Positions 21,905-35,157 are shown, counted from the first letter of the stretch. The stretch is DNA of 64,000 nt from Vicia villosa (GCF_029867415.1 NW_026705408.1:434001-498000), one strand, 5' to 3'. Program-made: numbers and translations. The notes: a model not told the origin generated them from the letters alone.

Positions 21905-23950
21905 GGGTTAAATATGTTAGGGGTCCTATAAATATTGCAACTTTCAATTTTAGTCCCTACAAAATTTTCCTTCAAACAATGGTCCTCGCAATATTTTCCG
22001 TCTCTATTTTTGGTCCCTACCGTTAAATTTCACTAACGGAGGCTTACATGTCATGCCATGTGTCATGCCACGTCAGTTCAAGTCAATTCTAAAGAAAAAT
22101 GACATATTGCGGGGGGTTTAAACCCCCTTAAAATAACTTGAAAAAACAATCACATATAAAGAACAGTAAAAAGAACCGTAACTTTTTTTTAATCTTCTTA
22201 TTTTGAAAATTTGATCTAAATACAAATGTGATATATAGTAATCAAATATTATTTTATCTTTCTCCAGTCATTATCCTTCCAAATAATTTACAAAATCATC
22301 TATTAATAGTCTATTTCCTTTTTATATAAGAAATGTCTTCTTCACTTTATTTTCTAAACCAAAAAACAAATGTAAGAAAGTAAATACAATTAATAGATTT
22401 TCTACTATATTTTATGCAATATGTTCTACTTCAAATTTTAGATTTTAGACTATCACTCCTAATCATTGAGATATTTATATTAATAGCTCCCAATTTTCAG
22501 CATCATACTTTACTGACAAATCACACCAGAAGCATTCCTGCACTTCAGGAATCTTTTTGAAGGTGTACCCAATCCTTAATCCATGGGACCTGTTGTATGT
22601 ATTTTTCAAATTCAAGGTTTTTAAATTTTAGTTATAATTGAGTAGTGCCCATAGTTGCATGATGGCTAATGTGGTATGATTTGGGATTTAATTGCAGCTC
22701 AATGAGTTTTGTCATCGATGCATGCATTAGATGATGCAGTTCGTGAATTAAAGTAATGTATAAACCCATTGAATTTAATATGGCCTCTCTAACTTTATAT
22801 TAACTTAAGAGGAATAATGTTCAGGAAGACACTAATTTGGCTCATTGTTGACACTGTTAATTACTTACATAATTCAATAAGATGTATTCAATTGAAACCT
22901 CTATTGCATATATTAAAGCAAAAAACCATAAAATAAAATAAAACAATTAAGTTAACTGGATCATGAAAAAGTTACTATCTAACTAATTTCAAACTATTAA
23001 TTAATCATTACTCTGTCCCTAATACATCATCAATTGCAAAATAGAGACTATAAATGAATGAACGTACCATGCAGGTGTTAATAGAAACACCAATGAAAAC
23101 AAATTCATGATAAATAAGCTTTCACTGATATAATAGAGTTCCATAATTTCCATCACTATGTAATCAAGTACATTAACAAATTAATATAAGATCAATTTAT
23201 ACCAATGCCAACCATATTTATTTATGTATATGAAAACCAAGTAACAATCATAAAAAATAACCCTGCAATCAAACGAGAATTAAATCGTCATCACTTCTAT
23301 TCTCAAGAAGCTAATGTAATATAAATCAAGAATCATAATGAACAAGACATATACCAAGACACCCAGAATAACATGCCTTAAGACGAACATCAAGTAGACC
23401 CTCATATTCATTCGTGGAGGTAGTACTCGTGGTTCATTGTTCAGTGGCTGTGTCGTGGTGGTGGTTGCTGTAGATGCGGCAATGGTGGAAGGTTTTCTAT
23501 GTTTAATGGATTTTTGCTTTAGTATATGTAATAGAGGTTGTTAAATATGGTTTAGATATTATTAACATTCTTATCTCATGGTATATAGAAGATGCAAAGA
23601 GGATTGAGAGAGTGTAATCAAGGTTTGTAGGTTTGATAATGTGAAGAATGAGGGTAACAAAGATTTCCCTACCAACAGTTTGATTAATTGCTCATGTAAA
23701 TTTCTGGTTTTTTAAGTTATTTAAAGGGGGTTTAAAACCACCGCAATCTATCTATTTTTAATTAGTATTTACTTTAATTGACGTGGCGTTACACGTGGCG
23801 TGTCACGTAAACCTCCGTTAGTAAAATTTAACGGGAGGGACTAAAAATAGGGACGGAAAATATTGCGAGGACCATTGTTTGAAGAAAATTTTTGCAGGGA
23901 CTAAAATTAAAAGTTGTCATATTTATAGGGACTAAAAACTTATTTAACCC
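21905..23950. mobile_element. Large non-autonomous Mutator-type element (2046 bp)
   Basis: Terminal inverted repeats extend about 180 bp from GGGTTAAATATG. They carry matching words in reverse: TTTTAGTCCCTAC, AAACAATGGTCCTCGCAATA, CGTTAAATTTCACTAACGGAGG. A perfect 9-bp duplication AAAACAAAA flanks it (21896-21904, 23951-23959), the Mutator size. A second inverted pair sits inside the termini (GGGGTTTAAACCCC near 22114; GGGGGTTTAAAACC near 23727). The roughly 1.6-kb interior has no long open frame and no transposase. Whether it carries captured host sequence cannot be told here. It is a large relative of the small MITE at 8762. Confidence 0.85.
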
Positions 23951-24049
23951 AAAACAAAATTAAAATAAATTAAAATTATTCTCTATTTTTATTGGTTGTT
24001 CTTAAGAATATAGATTTAGATTGTTTCCATGCAAGTATTTCTCTCCATG

Positions 24050-25557
24050 TAAGTGGGAGTTGTCAAAAAAATGAATTTGTTGCGGCGCTTGAATAGAGTA
24101 GTCTCTAAGAAACTAATTGGTGGACCTTTGTCCAACTTGCTCACTAACAATGATAACAACTTTGCATGGTATAGAGCCCTTACTGTCAATGACCTTCCAA
24201 CAGTCCTCCAAGCAACTAATTGGTGGACCTCTGTCCAACTTTAAAATAATAAATGATGCAATCTCATTACTTAAACACGGGTTGTAGCAGGAGGGCAATT
24301 GAAGGCCCCTTAAACATAAATTATCATCTATTGACACAGTTTTCCATAACTTAATCTCCAAAACAAGATTGAATTTAACAGTGGGATTGATGAGTTCAAG
24401 ATAGTCATACCTGCATGCAATGGCTTGATGAGAGCAGGAGAGATGAGTAAAGGTAGTTTTAACAGAAATTTAACCATTACTAATAGTTAGCTTCCAAACT
24501 TTCCTATCTTCCTTTATCGTTGATGAACACCCCAATTGTGAGTCGAGGCGCAGCAAGACACATGAGCACCAAATATTGAGGAAGAATTATAAAATTTCCC
24601 TCAATGATGTCATGCAACTTGGCCTTCAAATTACCATGCATATTTGAAAGAATTTGCATAAGATTAACTAGAGTTTTCCCACACCAATTGTGCAACCACA
24701 AATTTCTCTGGCATGTTTTTCAAACAGAGATGTCAATAATCAGTTAAGTTGGCCTCATGATTCTTTAGAACCCCTATGTCTGAAAGAGGATTACTTAATC
24801 AAATCCATTCCTTCAAACTTGCTGCCTTGGAACAATGACAACCTTCCATCTAAAGCTATGACTGTCTAGAAATTAATGCTTGGGAAACTCCATATTGATG
24901 ATCAACTTATGTATAGAGGGTGTAACATAGCCTCTGTTTGTTCTCTGAGCATATCCAGTTTTGAAATTCTGGAACACATTTTCTTCGCTTGCAACTATGC
25001 AAGACGCCTTTGGTTCTGGTTATGTAGGAATATTAATGATAATCACTCTCCGACCAACTTAGAGAATTTATGGAAGATTGGTAATGGTTCTCCTCAATGC
25101 TCCTTAATCATCACTCTAGCATTGTTTACATTTTAAATGGCATTTGGAATGCTAGGAATGCCTCTAGATTTATAAACAAAACTCATACTATAATTAGTAT
25201 TATTGCAATTTTCAAGCATTGAGGCTCAAATGTCTCACGCTAGAAACAACGATAATCTTTGTGCCACATCTTCCATGGATGACTTCCTTCTGCTTAAAGC
25301 CTTTGATACCTCCCTTTGGCTGCCTCGTGCTCCCTCCATCAAAGAGATCATTTAGTAACCTCCTCCTCAAGGTTGGCTTAAATTTAACTGTGATGAAGCT
25401 TTCTCCCCAGGTAATGACAAGGCTGGTTGTAGAGGGATCGCTCGTGATAATTTTGGAGTTTTTGTATTTGCTTTCTTTTGAAGTATCATCGGTCCCTCTT
25501 CTTTTTATGTTGAGTGCATAGTTGTTATATGAGCTATCCAATGGCTAAAGAAAAATC
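24050..25557 (+). pseudogene. Decayed LINE: zinc-binding RT tail and RNase H
   Basis: From about 24840 the frame reads SKAMTV, an in-frame stop where Trp is expected, then KLMLGKLHIDDQLMYRGC and EHIFFACNYARRLWFW. This is the zf-RVT domain found at the C-terminal end of plant LINE reverse transcriptases. From about 25365, GWLKFNCDEAFSPGN and GCRGIARDNFGVFVF match the plant RNase H (RVT_3) domain, followed by stops. The upstream part (24050-24840) contains repeated TNWWT/IGGP fragments and is too decayed to assign. No function expected. Confidence 0.65.
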
Positions 25558-25721
25558 TGTTAGAATAATAATGCAAATGTGAGTAAGTGAAGAAATAGTC
25601 CACATTGGATAGAAATGTGGTGACTTGAACATTTATAAGTGGGAGAATTCACTCACTTATCACCTTAAGGTTTTAAGGTTTTAGGTGAACAAGTGGTGTG
25701 TCTCTCACAAAGATGCCTAGT
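25558..25721 (+). other. LTR-like fragment split by the copia insertion
   Basis: TGTTAGAATAATAATG begins a stretch with AGTCCACATTGGATAG and ATAAGTGGGAG, words typical of legume copia LTRs. It runs directly into the CCAAC target site of the big copia element. Its continuation after that element (39078 on) is not clearly LTR. Low certainty. Confidence 0.35.
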
Positions 25722-25726
25722 CCAAC

Positions 25727-26226
25727 TGTTGTGAATTCAATACCAAGAACAAAGTATAATACAATGGAAGAATAAAGGACAAGGAAGAAGAGGAACACAA
25801 GAATTGGTTATAACTGCTATTCTTTTACTTTCTCTTAAAACAAGATTACAAGTTTACAAGAATAACAAATAACCTCTCTCACCCTAAATTAGGATTTGCA
25901 GCTTAGCAATGATGAGAGACTAGTATGCTATTTATAATAAGACCTAACATACTAACTAATGGGCTTTTTCAGCAAGGCCCATTACACAAGCCAACTTAAT
26001 AAACAAGCTAACTTAACAAATTAGGGTTTAAACACTAAAACCTAATTTAACATGCTAACAGCCCTAGCATCTTCGACATCTGCATGCTAGACCCATCTTC
26101 GACTACAGCATGCACACTTCGACACCAGCATGTGAACAATCCTTCGACTTCATGCTTAACTCTGTCGAACTGTCGAACCAAGAAGCTACCCTTCGACAAT
26201 ACTAGAGTTCGATCCAATATCTCACA
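25727..26226 (-). repeat. Copia 3' LTR
   Basis: This 500-bp LTR is downstream with respect to the minus-strand genes. It differs from its partner at three visible sites (AATGGAAG/AAGGGAAG, TTAGGGTTT/TTAGGATTT, CGACAATAC/CGACTATAC). Confidence 0.95.
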
Positions 26227-26240
26227 AATCTCCACCTTGG
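26227..26240 (-). other. Copia polypurine tract
   Basis: The minus strand reads AAGGTGGAGATT directly before the 3' LTR, the usual copia plus-strand priming site. Confidence 0.8.
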
Positions 26241-26268
26241 ACCTAACTCTACAACGTCAAGGAACAGA

Positions 26269-28771
26269 CTAGCTTTCTTCATGCAGCTTTATCAACTGCA
26301 TACAGTTGAAAAACTTGCATCTCGACAATGTCTTGGTGATCATATCAGCAGCATTGTCTTCAGTCGAAACCTTCAGCACTTGGACTTCTCCACGCTCGAT
26401 TACTCCTCTGACGAAATGCAGCCTCACATCAATGTGCTTAGTTCGCTCATGATAGGTTGAATTCTTCGACAGGTGTATTGCACTTTGACTATCACATTTA
26501 ACAGTGAAACCTCGACCTTGAAGTTTCAGCTCCTTCGCAAAACCTTCAAGCCACAATGCTTCTTTCACAGCTTCAGTTAGGGCAATATACTCCACTTCAG
26601 TGGTTGATAGAGCAACAACCTTCTGAAATGTTGCTTTCCAACTAATTGCAGTGCCAAACATAGTGAAAACATATCCAGAAATAGATTTTCTGGAATCCAT
26701 ACAACCTGCATAATCAGAGTCGACATATCCTTCTATTACTGCTTTACTATCTTCACCCAAGGCTCCACCATAAATTAGGACTCTATTCAGAGACCCATTT
26801 ATGTACCTTAAAATCCACTTCAATGCTTGCCAGTGAGCCTTTCCAGGGTTCGCCATGTACCTGCTTACAAGACTTACTGCATATGCTATGTCGGGTCTAG
26901 TACAGACCATAACATACATCAAAGAACCAACTATATTAGCATATGGGATGCTATTCATATAGGCTCTTTCGACATGAGTACTGGGACACTGATCAATACT
27001 CAGCTTGAATTGAGGGTTTGTTGGAGTCACAATTGGCTTCGAATTCGACATACCAAACTTTTCGAGAATCTTTCGTAGATATGCCTCTTGAGATAAGCAT
27101 AACTTCGACTTCTTTCTATCTCTTTGAATGTCAATTCCAAGAATCCTGGAAGCAGCTCCCAGATCCTTCATATCAAACTCCTTATTAAGATCAGCCTTCA
27201 CCCTCGTCACATCTTCAACATTGTTGCTTGCTATGAGAATATCATCCACATAAAGCAACAAAATAACAAATGAATTACCAGGTCGAAATCTGAAGTAAAC
27301 GCAGTGGTCGAACTGACTTCTAATGAAACTTATGTGTGCCATGAACTTGTCGAATCTCCTATTCCACTGTCGAGGAGATTGTTTCAGCTCATACAAAGAT
27401 CTCTTTAACTTGCACACATAATCTTCCTTCCCCTTTTCGACATACCCTTCAGGTTGCCTCATCAGGATCGTTTCATCTAGATCACCATACAAGAACGCAG
27501 TCTTCACATCCATCTGTTCTAGTTCAAGATCGAACTGTGTCACCATGGCAAGCAACATTCGAATGAACCTATGCTTCACAACAGGAGAAAACACATCATT
27601 GAAGTTGACACCTTCTTTCTGAGTGAAACCCCTTGCAACTAACCTTGCCTTGTATCTTTTCGGCGTCACTCCTTCAATTCCTTCCTTAACTTTGAAAATC
27701 CATTTACAGCTGACTAACCTTGCCCCAGCAGGTTTCTTGATCAGTTCCCAAGTATGATTATCATGAAGAGATTTCATCTCATCATCCATGGCCTTCAGCC
27801 ATTCATTCTTATTTCGACTCCTCATAACTTCCTTATAGTCTTTAGGTTCTTCGTCTAGAACCTCACTTGCAGAGATTAAGGCATAAGCTATAAGATTTGC
27901 ATATCCAAGTCTCTGAGGTGGCTTGATGACTCTTCTCGACCTATCTCTCGACAATAGGTAGTCATCGTCAGTTTCCTCAACTTCAGCATCTTCTGCTTCT
28001 TCTTCGACTTCATCTGGGATATGCAATTCAGCATCAACATGCTCCACCTCAACAGGAATCTCTACCTGTTCCAGCTCTTCGTCAGATGTTTCTGTACTTC
28101 GACCAACATCATCAGTTTTCTTAAAAGCCATTTCAGCTTCATTGAAAACTACATCTCGACTAGTGATACACCTCCTGTGACCTGGCTCTAGGCACCATAG
28201 CCTATAAGCTTTGACTCCTTCGGGGTATCCCATGAACATGCATTTCAGAGCTCTAGGTTCGACCTTGTCTTGCCTAATGTGAGCATAGGCTATGCATCCA
28301 AATACTCTCAGTTTGTCGAGATCTGGTGGATGTCCCGACCAAACTTCTTCAGGTGTCTTCATATCTAACGCTGTCGAAGGACATCTGTTTATCAGATATG
28401 TTGCTGTCGAAACAGCCTCAGCCCAGAACACCTTCGTTAACCCCGCACTAGTCAACACGCATCTGACTCTCTCCAAAATAGTTCGATTAAACCTTTCAGC
28501 CAAACCATTTTGCTATGGAGTACCTGCAGTAGTTATATGCCTTGCAATACCAGAGGCAGCACAAGAACTGTCGAATGCCTTATTGCAAAATTCAAGGCCA
28601 TTGTCGGTTCTCAACCTCTTGACCTTTTTGCCAGTCTGATTTTCAACCAGAGTCTTCCAACTTTTGAAATTCTCAAAAGTTTCATCCTTAGTCTTCTGGA
28701 TGAATACCCATAATTTTCTGGAATAATCATCTACAATGGATAGAAAATACCTTGCTCCTGAATGTGATGGA
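26269..28771 (-). pseudogene. Copia pol, 3' part: integrase (most), reverse transcriptase, RNase H
   Basis: The minus-strand frame runs from HSGARYFLSIVDDYSRK at the gypsy junction through the integrase core (TDNGLEFCN), then RT with YVDDILIAS and RNase H ending in KHIDVRLHFV and ADMITKTLS. An in-frame TAG at 28515-28513 falls in the integrase motif where copia proteins normally have Gln (TP-x-QNG). Otherwise the frame is open to the TAG at 26271-26269. The start of integrase is on the far side of the gypsy insertion. The RT and RNase H core look undamaged. Confidence 0.93.
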
Positions 28772-30683
28772 TGTAACACCCCATAAAATTCTTTATTTAA
28801 CTTAATTAATTTTTGGATTAAATATTAGAATTATTTGAGTTAACTGAGAAAAATGGGAATAATGAGACGGATGGGCCAGTGTCGCTTTTAGTAAAGAGGG
28901 GGGGTGTATTGGTAGGCCCTATTACTAATTAAAACAGTTTTATTTTATTTTCCACAAAATAGAGGAATTGTGGGAAAGAGGAATAGAACTAAGGAGAAGA
29001 GAAGAGTCTGAACGTGAAAAGAGAAGAGGAGCAGAGAAGTGCGAACCGAGGAAGAGCGAAGAATCAACCTTCAGGTAAGGGGGGACTCTTCCGTTTATCT
29101 TCTATTATGGGATTATAGGTAGTATGATAGAATTTGATCGTGTTATTCGTATCAATTGGGTTGTGCTTAGGTTATAGAAGTGTTAGGTTTTGGGAGGATT
29201 GATGCATATTGATTATATTGATCATGTATTGGTGATAATTGGATGGTTGAATGTATTATAAATGTGTCATAATATGTGTTATTTCACTGTATGCGAAACC
29301 TGGTTGGGATGAGATTGGTTTGGTAGTGATTCGGTGAAAGAGGGACGAAATCGCAGGCTGTTTTCTGCTATTCGGAGTTCTGGAAATCGCCAGTTCGCGC
29401 CGCGTCCAGGAGTTGGCGCCGCGAACTGCTTGGCAGAAGGCCAGGAAGTTTTGTTGTGTTTAGTACGCGCCGCGAGCGTATGGCCGCGCCGCGAAGGCGT
29501 AGTTCCTTCTCGTTCCGCGCCGCGAAACCTTGTTTGCGCCGCGAAGGCGTAGTTCCGATTCGTTCCGAGTCGCGAATGTGTGTGGTGCCGCGTGCTGTTA
29601 GTTGTTGCGACAGGTCGTTTTGACAAGTTTAAAAATGTGTAACTTTTAAACCGTAAACCGGATTTTGGTGCCGTTTCGAGTACAGTGAAGCTAATCTAAT
29701 AATTTATATACTCAAATGGTGTTTTGAGTTGTGGCTTGAATTATTTTAAAAACACCCGATCTTATTTGTTTGTGGCGGGATATGTTTATAGGTACACTAA
29801 TGAATGTCTTACCTGTATGATGTTGTGGGTATAACTGGTGTTTATTATACATGTATTGTTGGTATGAGATATGTGTTTTATTGATGATTATGACATTGAT
29901 CGATTTATGTGGGTGATGAGCATGTTATGGTTGATGCATGCATTCATAATCATTATGTGGCTGGTCCTTGACGATGGTGGATCAGTGGTAGCTAATTCCC
30001 ATTGTGTGGAATTAGTGAGTGGGTGTTACCGTATCCTTGACGATGGTGGGTCGGTGAGTTGGGTTATCCCAGATTTTGGTACCACATGCATGTAGTTGCA
30101 TTGCATTAGGCTGTTTTGCTATTATAACATGAATGGAAGAATGTCCAATGTTATAATATGTGTTAATTCGGTTGTTTGCTTACTGATTGTATGGTTCGAA
30201 TCTGATCATAACTGGGATTGGGTGAATGGCATGTGAAATGATATTTTATTATCTATATCTTATAACATTAGTTAAATGTGAATGAGACTCACCCTTACTG
30301 TTGTTATTTTTCAGATTGAGGAGTAGCTCTCGTACTTGGTGAGGATTAGCTCGTCAAGTAGTTCATTAGAGTCAGTTGGGTCTGTGTCATGCTCTGGTCG
30401 TGTAACACTGAGGGCGTCGTTTAGAGTTACTTGTTAAACTCTTTTTATTTTGGATGGATTTTTATGTTGATGTTTTAAGTCTGTGACTTGGCTGTTTGTT
30501 ATTCAGATGTTAAAGATAATTCCGCTGTGTTAAACATGATGATCTGAATAAATTTGGTTGACGTTCTCTTTTATGGCATGACATGAGTATTATTGTCTAA
30601 TTATTTGGAAGTTGTAATGCCCTTTTTCATGTTTACTCTGATTATTGTTTATTATTTATGCGGGGTATTAGAAGGGTGTTACA
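28772..30683 (+). repeat. Gypsy 5' LTR
   Basis: A 1912-bp LTR. A GC-rich cluster at about 29393-29600 repeats GCGCCGCG-type words roughly eight times within otherwise AT-rich sequence. I count about 17 differences from the 3' LTR, many of them C/T or G/A at CpG or CHG-like sites. Small open frames in the LTR are composition artefacts. Confidence 0.95.
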
Positions 30684-30687
30684 ATAG

Positions 30688-30700
30688 TGGTATCAGAGCA
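30688..30700 (+). other. Gypsy primer-binding site
   Basis: TGGTATCAGAGCA, complementary to the 3' end of initiator tRNA-Met, starts four bases after the 5' LTR. Confidence 0.9.
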
Positions 30701-30819
30701 TAGTCGGTCGTTTGAGTCAGAGTCTTAGTGTCGGTTGACCCCTCGTATGCGATTAGTGTAAGATTGACACTGTCGATACTTCTTGTTCTAATAAATATTG
30801 TTTGATATTTAGCAGAACA

Positions 30820-32910
30820 ATGGCCGGAAGAGGAGGAAGGAACGACGACGCGATTGTTGAGGCTCTCAGTATGATTGCTGGTGTGTTGGGAGGGAATGCC
30901 AATGGAGCTGGAATTGGTGCTGACAGGCAGCTGAATAGTTTTCAGAGGAACAACCCTCCGTTGTTCAAAGGCACTCACGATCCCGAAGGCGCCCAGAAGT
31001 GGCTGAAGGAAATTGAAAGGATCTTCCGGGTGATTGATTGTGACGAAAATCTGAAGGTGAGATATGGGACTCACATGCTGTCTGAAGAAGCTGATGATTG
31101 GTGGATGGCTAGTAGGGACGAACTGCAAGCTGCAGGTATTGCAATCACTTGGGCTGTGTTCAAGAGAGAATTCTTGCGGAGGTACTTTCCTGAGGATGTT
31201 AGAGGCAGGAAAGAGATTGAATTTTTGGAGCTGACACAAGGTAACATGACTGTGCCGGAGTATGCGTCCAAGTTTGTTGAGCTGGCAAAGTATTATGTCC
31301 ACTACAATAATGATGAGATTAAACAGGGTATCAGATACCAGAGGATTCGTAGGTTTGTCGATTTGGTTGACTGCAGCCGAATCTTTGAAGAGGACAATAT
31401 TAAACTGAAGTCGTCACACTCTCGCGAGTTAGTCGACAGGAAAGGGAAAAAGCATATGGATCGTGGTAAGCCATATGGTAAGGGTAATCAGAAAGCTGGA
31501 GGCTGGAAGAAGCCTAGTGGTGGAGACTCTAGTGCCCCTATTAAGTGCTTCAAGTGTGGAGAACTTGGACATCGCATTCACGAGTGCAAAAGTGAGGAAA
31601 AGAAGTGCTATAGATGTGGAAAGGCAGGTCACATTGCTATTGAGTGCAAAGGGAACACTGTAACTTGTTTCAACTGCGGGGAAGAAGGTCATATTAGTCC
31701 TAAGTGTCCTAAGCCGAGGAAGAATCAAGCTGGTGGTAAGGTGTTCGCCTTATCTGGTTCAGAGACTACTCCAGAGGATCGGTTGATTAAAGGTACGTGT
31801 TTTATCCATGGCACTCCTTTAATTGCAATAATAGATACTGGGGCAACTCACTCGTTTATTTCATTGGATTGTGCTAAACGACTGAATTTGGAAATATCTG
31901 AGATTAATGGAAGTATGATCATTGACACTCCTGCGTCGGGTTCAGTGACTACTTCGTTTGCTTGTTTGAACTGTCCAATTGATATTTTTGGTAGAGAATT
32001 CGGAATGGACTTAGTGTGTCTTCCGTTGGAACAACTGGATGTTATCCTTGGCATGAATTGGTTGCAATTTAACCGGGTTCATATCAACTGTTTCACGAAA
32101 ACGGTTATTTTTCCTGAAGATGTCATTGTTGAGGACTTAGAGTTGACGGCTAGACAAGTGGATAAAGCAATGAAGGACGGAGCTGCCGTGTTTATGTTGA
32201 TTGCGTCCATGGAAGTGAAAAAGAAAGCGGTGAGTAATGACTTACCGGTAGTATGTGAATTTCCGGAAGTTTTCCCAGAAGATGTAAGAGAATTACCGCC
32301 AGAGAGGGAGGTGGATTTTGCTATTGAATTAATTCCTGGAACTAGTCCTGTGTCGATGGCACCTTATCGTATGTCGGCATCGGAATTGACTGAGTTGAAG
32401 AGTCAATTGGAAGAGTTACTCGAGAAGAAATTTATTCGTCCTAGTGTCTCACCGTGGGGTGCACCGGTGTTACTAGTGAAGAAGAAAGAAGGTTCAATGA
32501 GGTTGTGCGTGGATTACAGACAACTGAACAAGGTTACTATCAAGAATCGGTATCCCTTGCCGAGGATTGATGATTTGATGGATAAACTAGTTGGGGCGTG
32601 TGTGTTCAGCAAAATTGACTTGAGGTCGGGATATCATCAGATTCGGGTGAAGACGGACGATATTCAGAAAACGACATTTAGAACAAGGTATGGTCATTAC
32701 GAATATACAGTGATGCCATTTGGAGTAACCAATGCGCTGGGGGTTTTCATGGAGTATATGAATAGGATCTTCCATCCTTATCTGGATCAGTTCGTAGTAG
32801 TATTTATAGATGATATTTTAATATATTCTAAGAATGAAGAAGAGCATGCGGATCATCTTAGAGTGGTATTGGAACTATTGAAGGAAAAGAAACTCTATGC
32901 AACAGTGTGA
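30820..32910 (+). pseudogene. Gypsy gag-protease-RT part of the polyprotein
   Basis: The start is ATG at 30820 ([10 protein letters not shown]). Gag contains [14 protein letters not shown] and FFPE/YFPEDVR-type sequence, then three CCHC zinc knuckles ([42 protein letters not shown]). The aspartic protease has [14 protein letters not shown] begins after [16 protein letters not shown] and includes [20 protein letters not shown] and the catalytic [10 protein letters not shown]. The frame ends in TGA at 32908-32910, just after RT motif E territory, because of a shift relative to the next frame. Three knuckles instead of one or two is a lineage trait. Confidence 0.92.
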
Positions 32911-35128
32911 GTTCTGGTTAAATGAAGTGAGCTTTCTTGGGCATGTAATTTCTAAGGATGGTATTTCCGTTGACCCAACGAAAGTAGAAGTAGTGTCTCA
33001 GTGGGAAGCTCCGAAGTCAGTTTCCGAAATCCGTAGTTTCCTTGGTCTTGCGGGTTACTATAGAAAGTTCATTGAAGGTTTTTCAAAGTTAGCGTTGCCG
33101 TTAACTAAGTTGACTAGGAAGGGTCAAGCTTTTGTTTGGGATTCGAAATGTGAAGAAGGATTCCAAGAGTTGAAGAAGAGGTTGACTAGTGCGCCGATCT
33201 TGATTTTGCCGAATCCGACGGAACCTTTTGTTGTTTATTGTGATGCTTCGTTGTCGGGATTAGGAGGTGTACTAATGCAGAATCAACAGGTAGTCGCTTA
33301 TGCGTCGAGACAACTCAAAGTGCATGAGAGAAACTATCCGACTCATGACTTAGAGTTGGCAGCAGTGGTATTTGTGTTGAAATTGTGGAGGCATTACCTA
33401 TATGGTTCAAGGTTTGAAGTATTTAGTGATCACAAGAGTTTGAAGTATCTCTTTGACCAAAAAGAGTTGAATATGAGACAAAGAAGATGGTTAGAATTTC
33501 TCAAGGATTATGATTTTGAACTGAATTATCATCCGGGTAAAGCAAACGTTGTTGCCGATGCATTGAGTAGGAAGTCCTTGCATATGTCTATGCTTATGGT
33601 GAGAGAATTGGACTTAATTGAGCAATTCCGAGATTTGAGTTTAGTATGTGAAGACACTCCTACCAGTGTTAAATTGGGTATGCTGAAGCTGACTAGTGGT
33701 ATTCTTGAGGAAATCCGAGAAGTTCAGAAGACTGATGCAGAGTTAGTTGATAAGTTGTCTCTGATTAACCAAGATAAAGGAGGTGAATTCAGAATCGACG
33801 AGAATGGTATAATGAGGTTTGGTAATCGTGTTTGTGTTCCTGACATTGCCGAATTGAGGAAGAGTATTCTTGAAGAAGGACATCATAGCGGATTGAGTAT
33901 TCATCCTGGTGCTACCAAGATGTACCATGACTTAAAGAAGCTGTTTTGGTGGCCTGGAATGAAAAAGGAAATAACTGAATTTGTCTATGCTTGTTTGACT
34001 TGCCAGAAGTCGAAGATTGAGCATCAGAAACCGTATGGAGCTATGCAACCGTTATTTATTCCAGAATGGAAGTGGGATAGTATATCTATGGATTTTGTTT
34101 CAGGTTTGCCGAGGACGGTGAAGAATTGTGAAGCTATTTGGGTTATTGTGGACAGGTTGAAAAAGTCTGCTCACTTTATACCAATGAGAATGGATTACCC
34201 AATGGAGAAGCTGGCTCAATTGTATATTGAAAGGATAGTGAGTTTACATGGTATTCCTTCGAGTATCGTGTCAGATAGAGATCCAAGGTTTACATCCAGA
34301 TTCTGGGAAGGTTTGCAGAAGGCTTTGGGTACTAAGCTGAGATTGAGTTCTGCTTATCATCCACAGACGGATGGACAGACAGAAAGAACTATTCAATCAC
34401 TAGAAGATTTGTTGCGTGCTTGTGTGTTGGAAAAGGGCGGTGCATGGGATAGTTATCTACCCTTGATCGAATTTACTTACAATAATAGTTTCCACTCGAG
34501 TATTGGTATGGCTCCGTTTGAAGCATTGTATGGTCGGAGGTGTAGAACGCCTTTATGTTGGTACGAATCTGGCGAAGGTGCTGTGATTGGGCCGGAAATT
34601 GTTCAGGAGACAACAGAAAGGATTAAGATGATTCAGGAGAAGATGAAGACTTCTCAGAGTCGGCAGAAGAGTTACCATGATAAAGGAAGAAAGACACTTG
34701 AATTTCAAGAAGGAGATCATGTGTTCTTGAGGGTGACTCCTACAACTGGTGTTGGTAGAGCACTGAAGTCAAGGAAGTTGACTCCGCATTTTATTGGTCC
34801 GTTTCAAATTACGGAGAGGGTTGGAGAAGTGGCGTATCGCATTGCGTTGCCACCGACACTTGCGAATCTGCATGATGTATTCCATGTATCGCAGTTGAGG
34901 AAATACATTGCTGATCCATCTCATGTGATCCAAGTCGATGATGTACAGGTAAAGGATAATCTGACAGTTAAAACCTTGCCTATGAGGATTGAAGATCGGA
35001 AGGTGAAACAATTGCGTAGCAAAGAGATAGCATTAGTCAGAGTAGCTTGGGGAGGACCAGCCGGTGGAAATGTTACGTGGGAATTGGAGAGCCAGATGAA
35101 GGACTCCTACCCGGAACTCTTTGCCTAA
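32897..35128 (+). pseudogene. Gypsy pol continuation: RNase H, integrase, chromodomain-like tail
   Basis: This frame is +1 relative to the upstream gag-RT frame. It starts within the RT thumb region ([16 protein letters not shown]), then RNase H ([36 protein letters not shown]). Integrase has an HHCC zinc finger ([15 protein letters not shown] to CLTCQKSK) and the D,D,E core ([30 protein letters not shown]). The tail ([26 protein letters not shown]) resembles a chromodomain. Compared with related elements the junction appears to lack about 8 bases, which explains the shift. TAA at 35126-35128. Confidence 0.92.
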
Positions 35129-35157
35129 GGTATGTTTTCGAGGACGAAAACTTTTCT

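Noticed and set aside
28292..28713. Plus-strand frames across copia integrase
   Set aside because: They are antisense shadows of the minus-strand pol frame.
29279..30095. Several 70-115 codon frames inside the gypsy LTR, repeated at 35678-36494
   Set aside because: They lie entirely in the LTR, on both strands, and reflect the GC-rich word array and low stop density.
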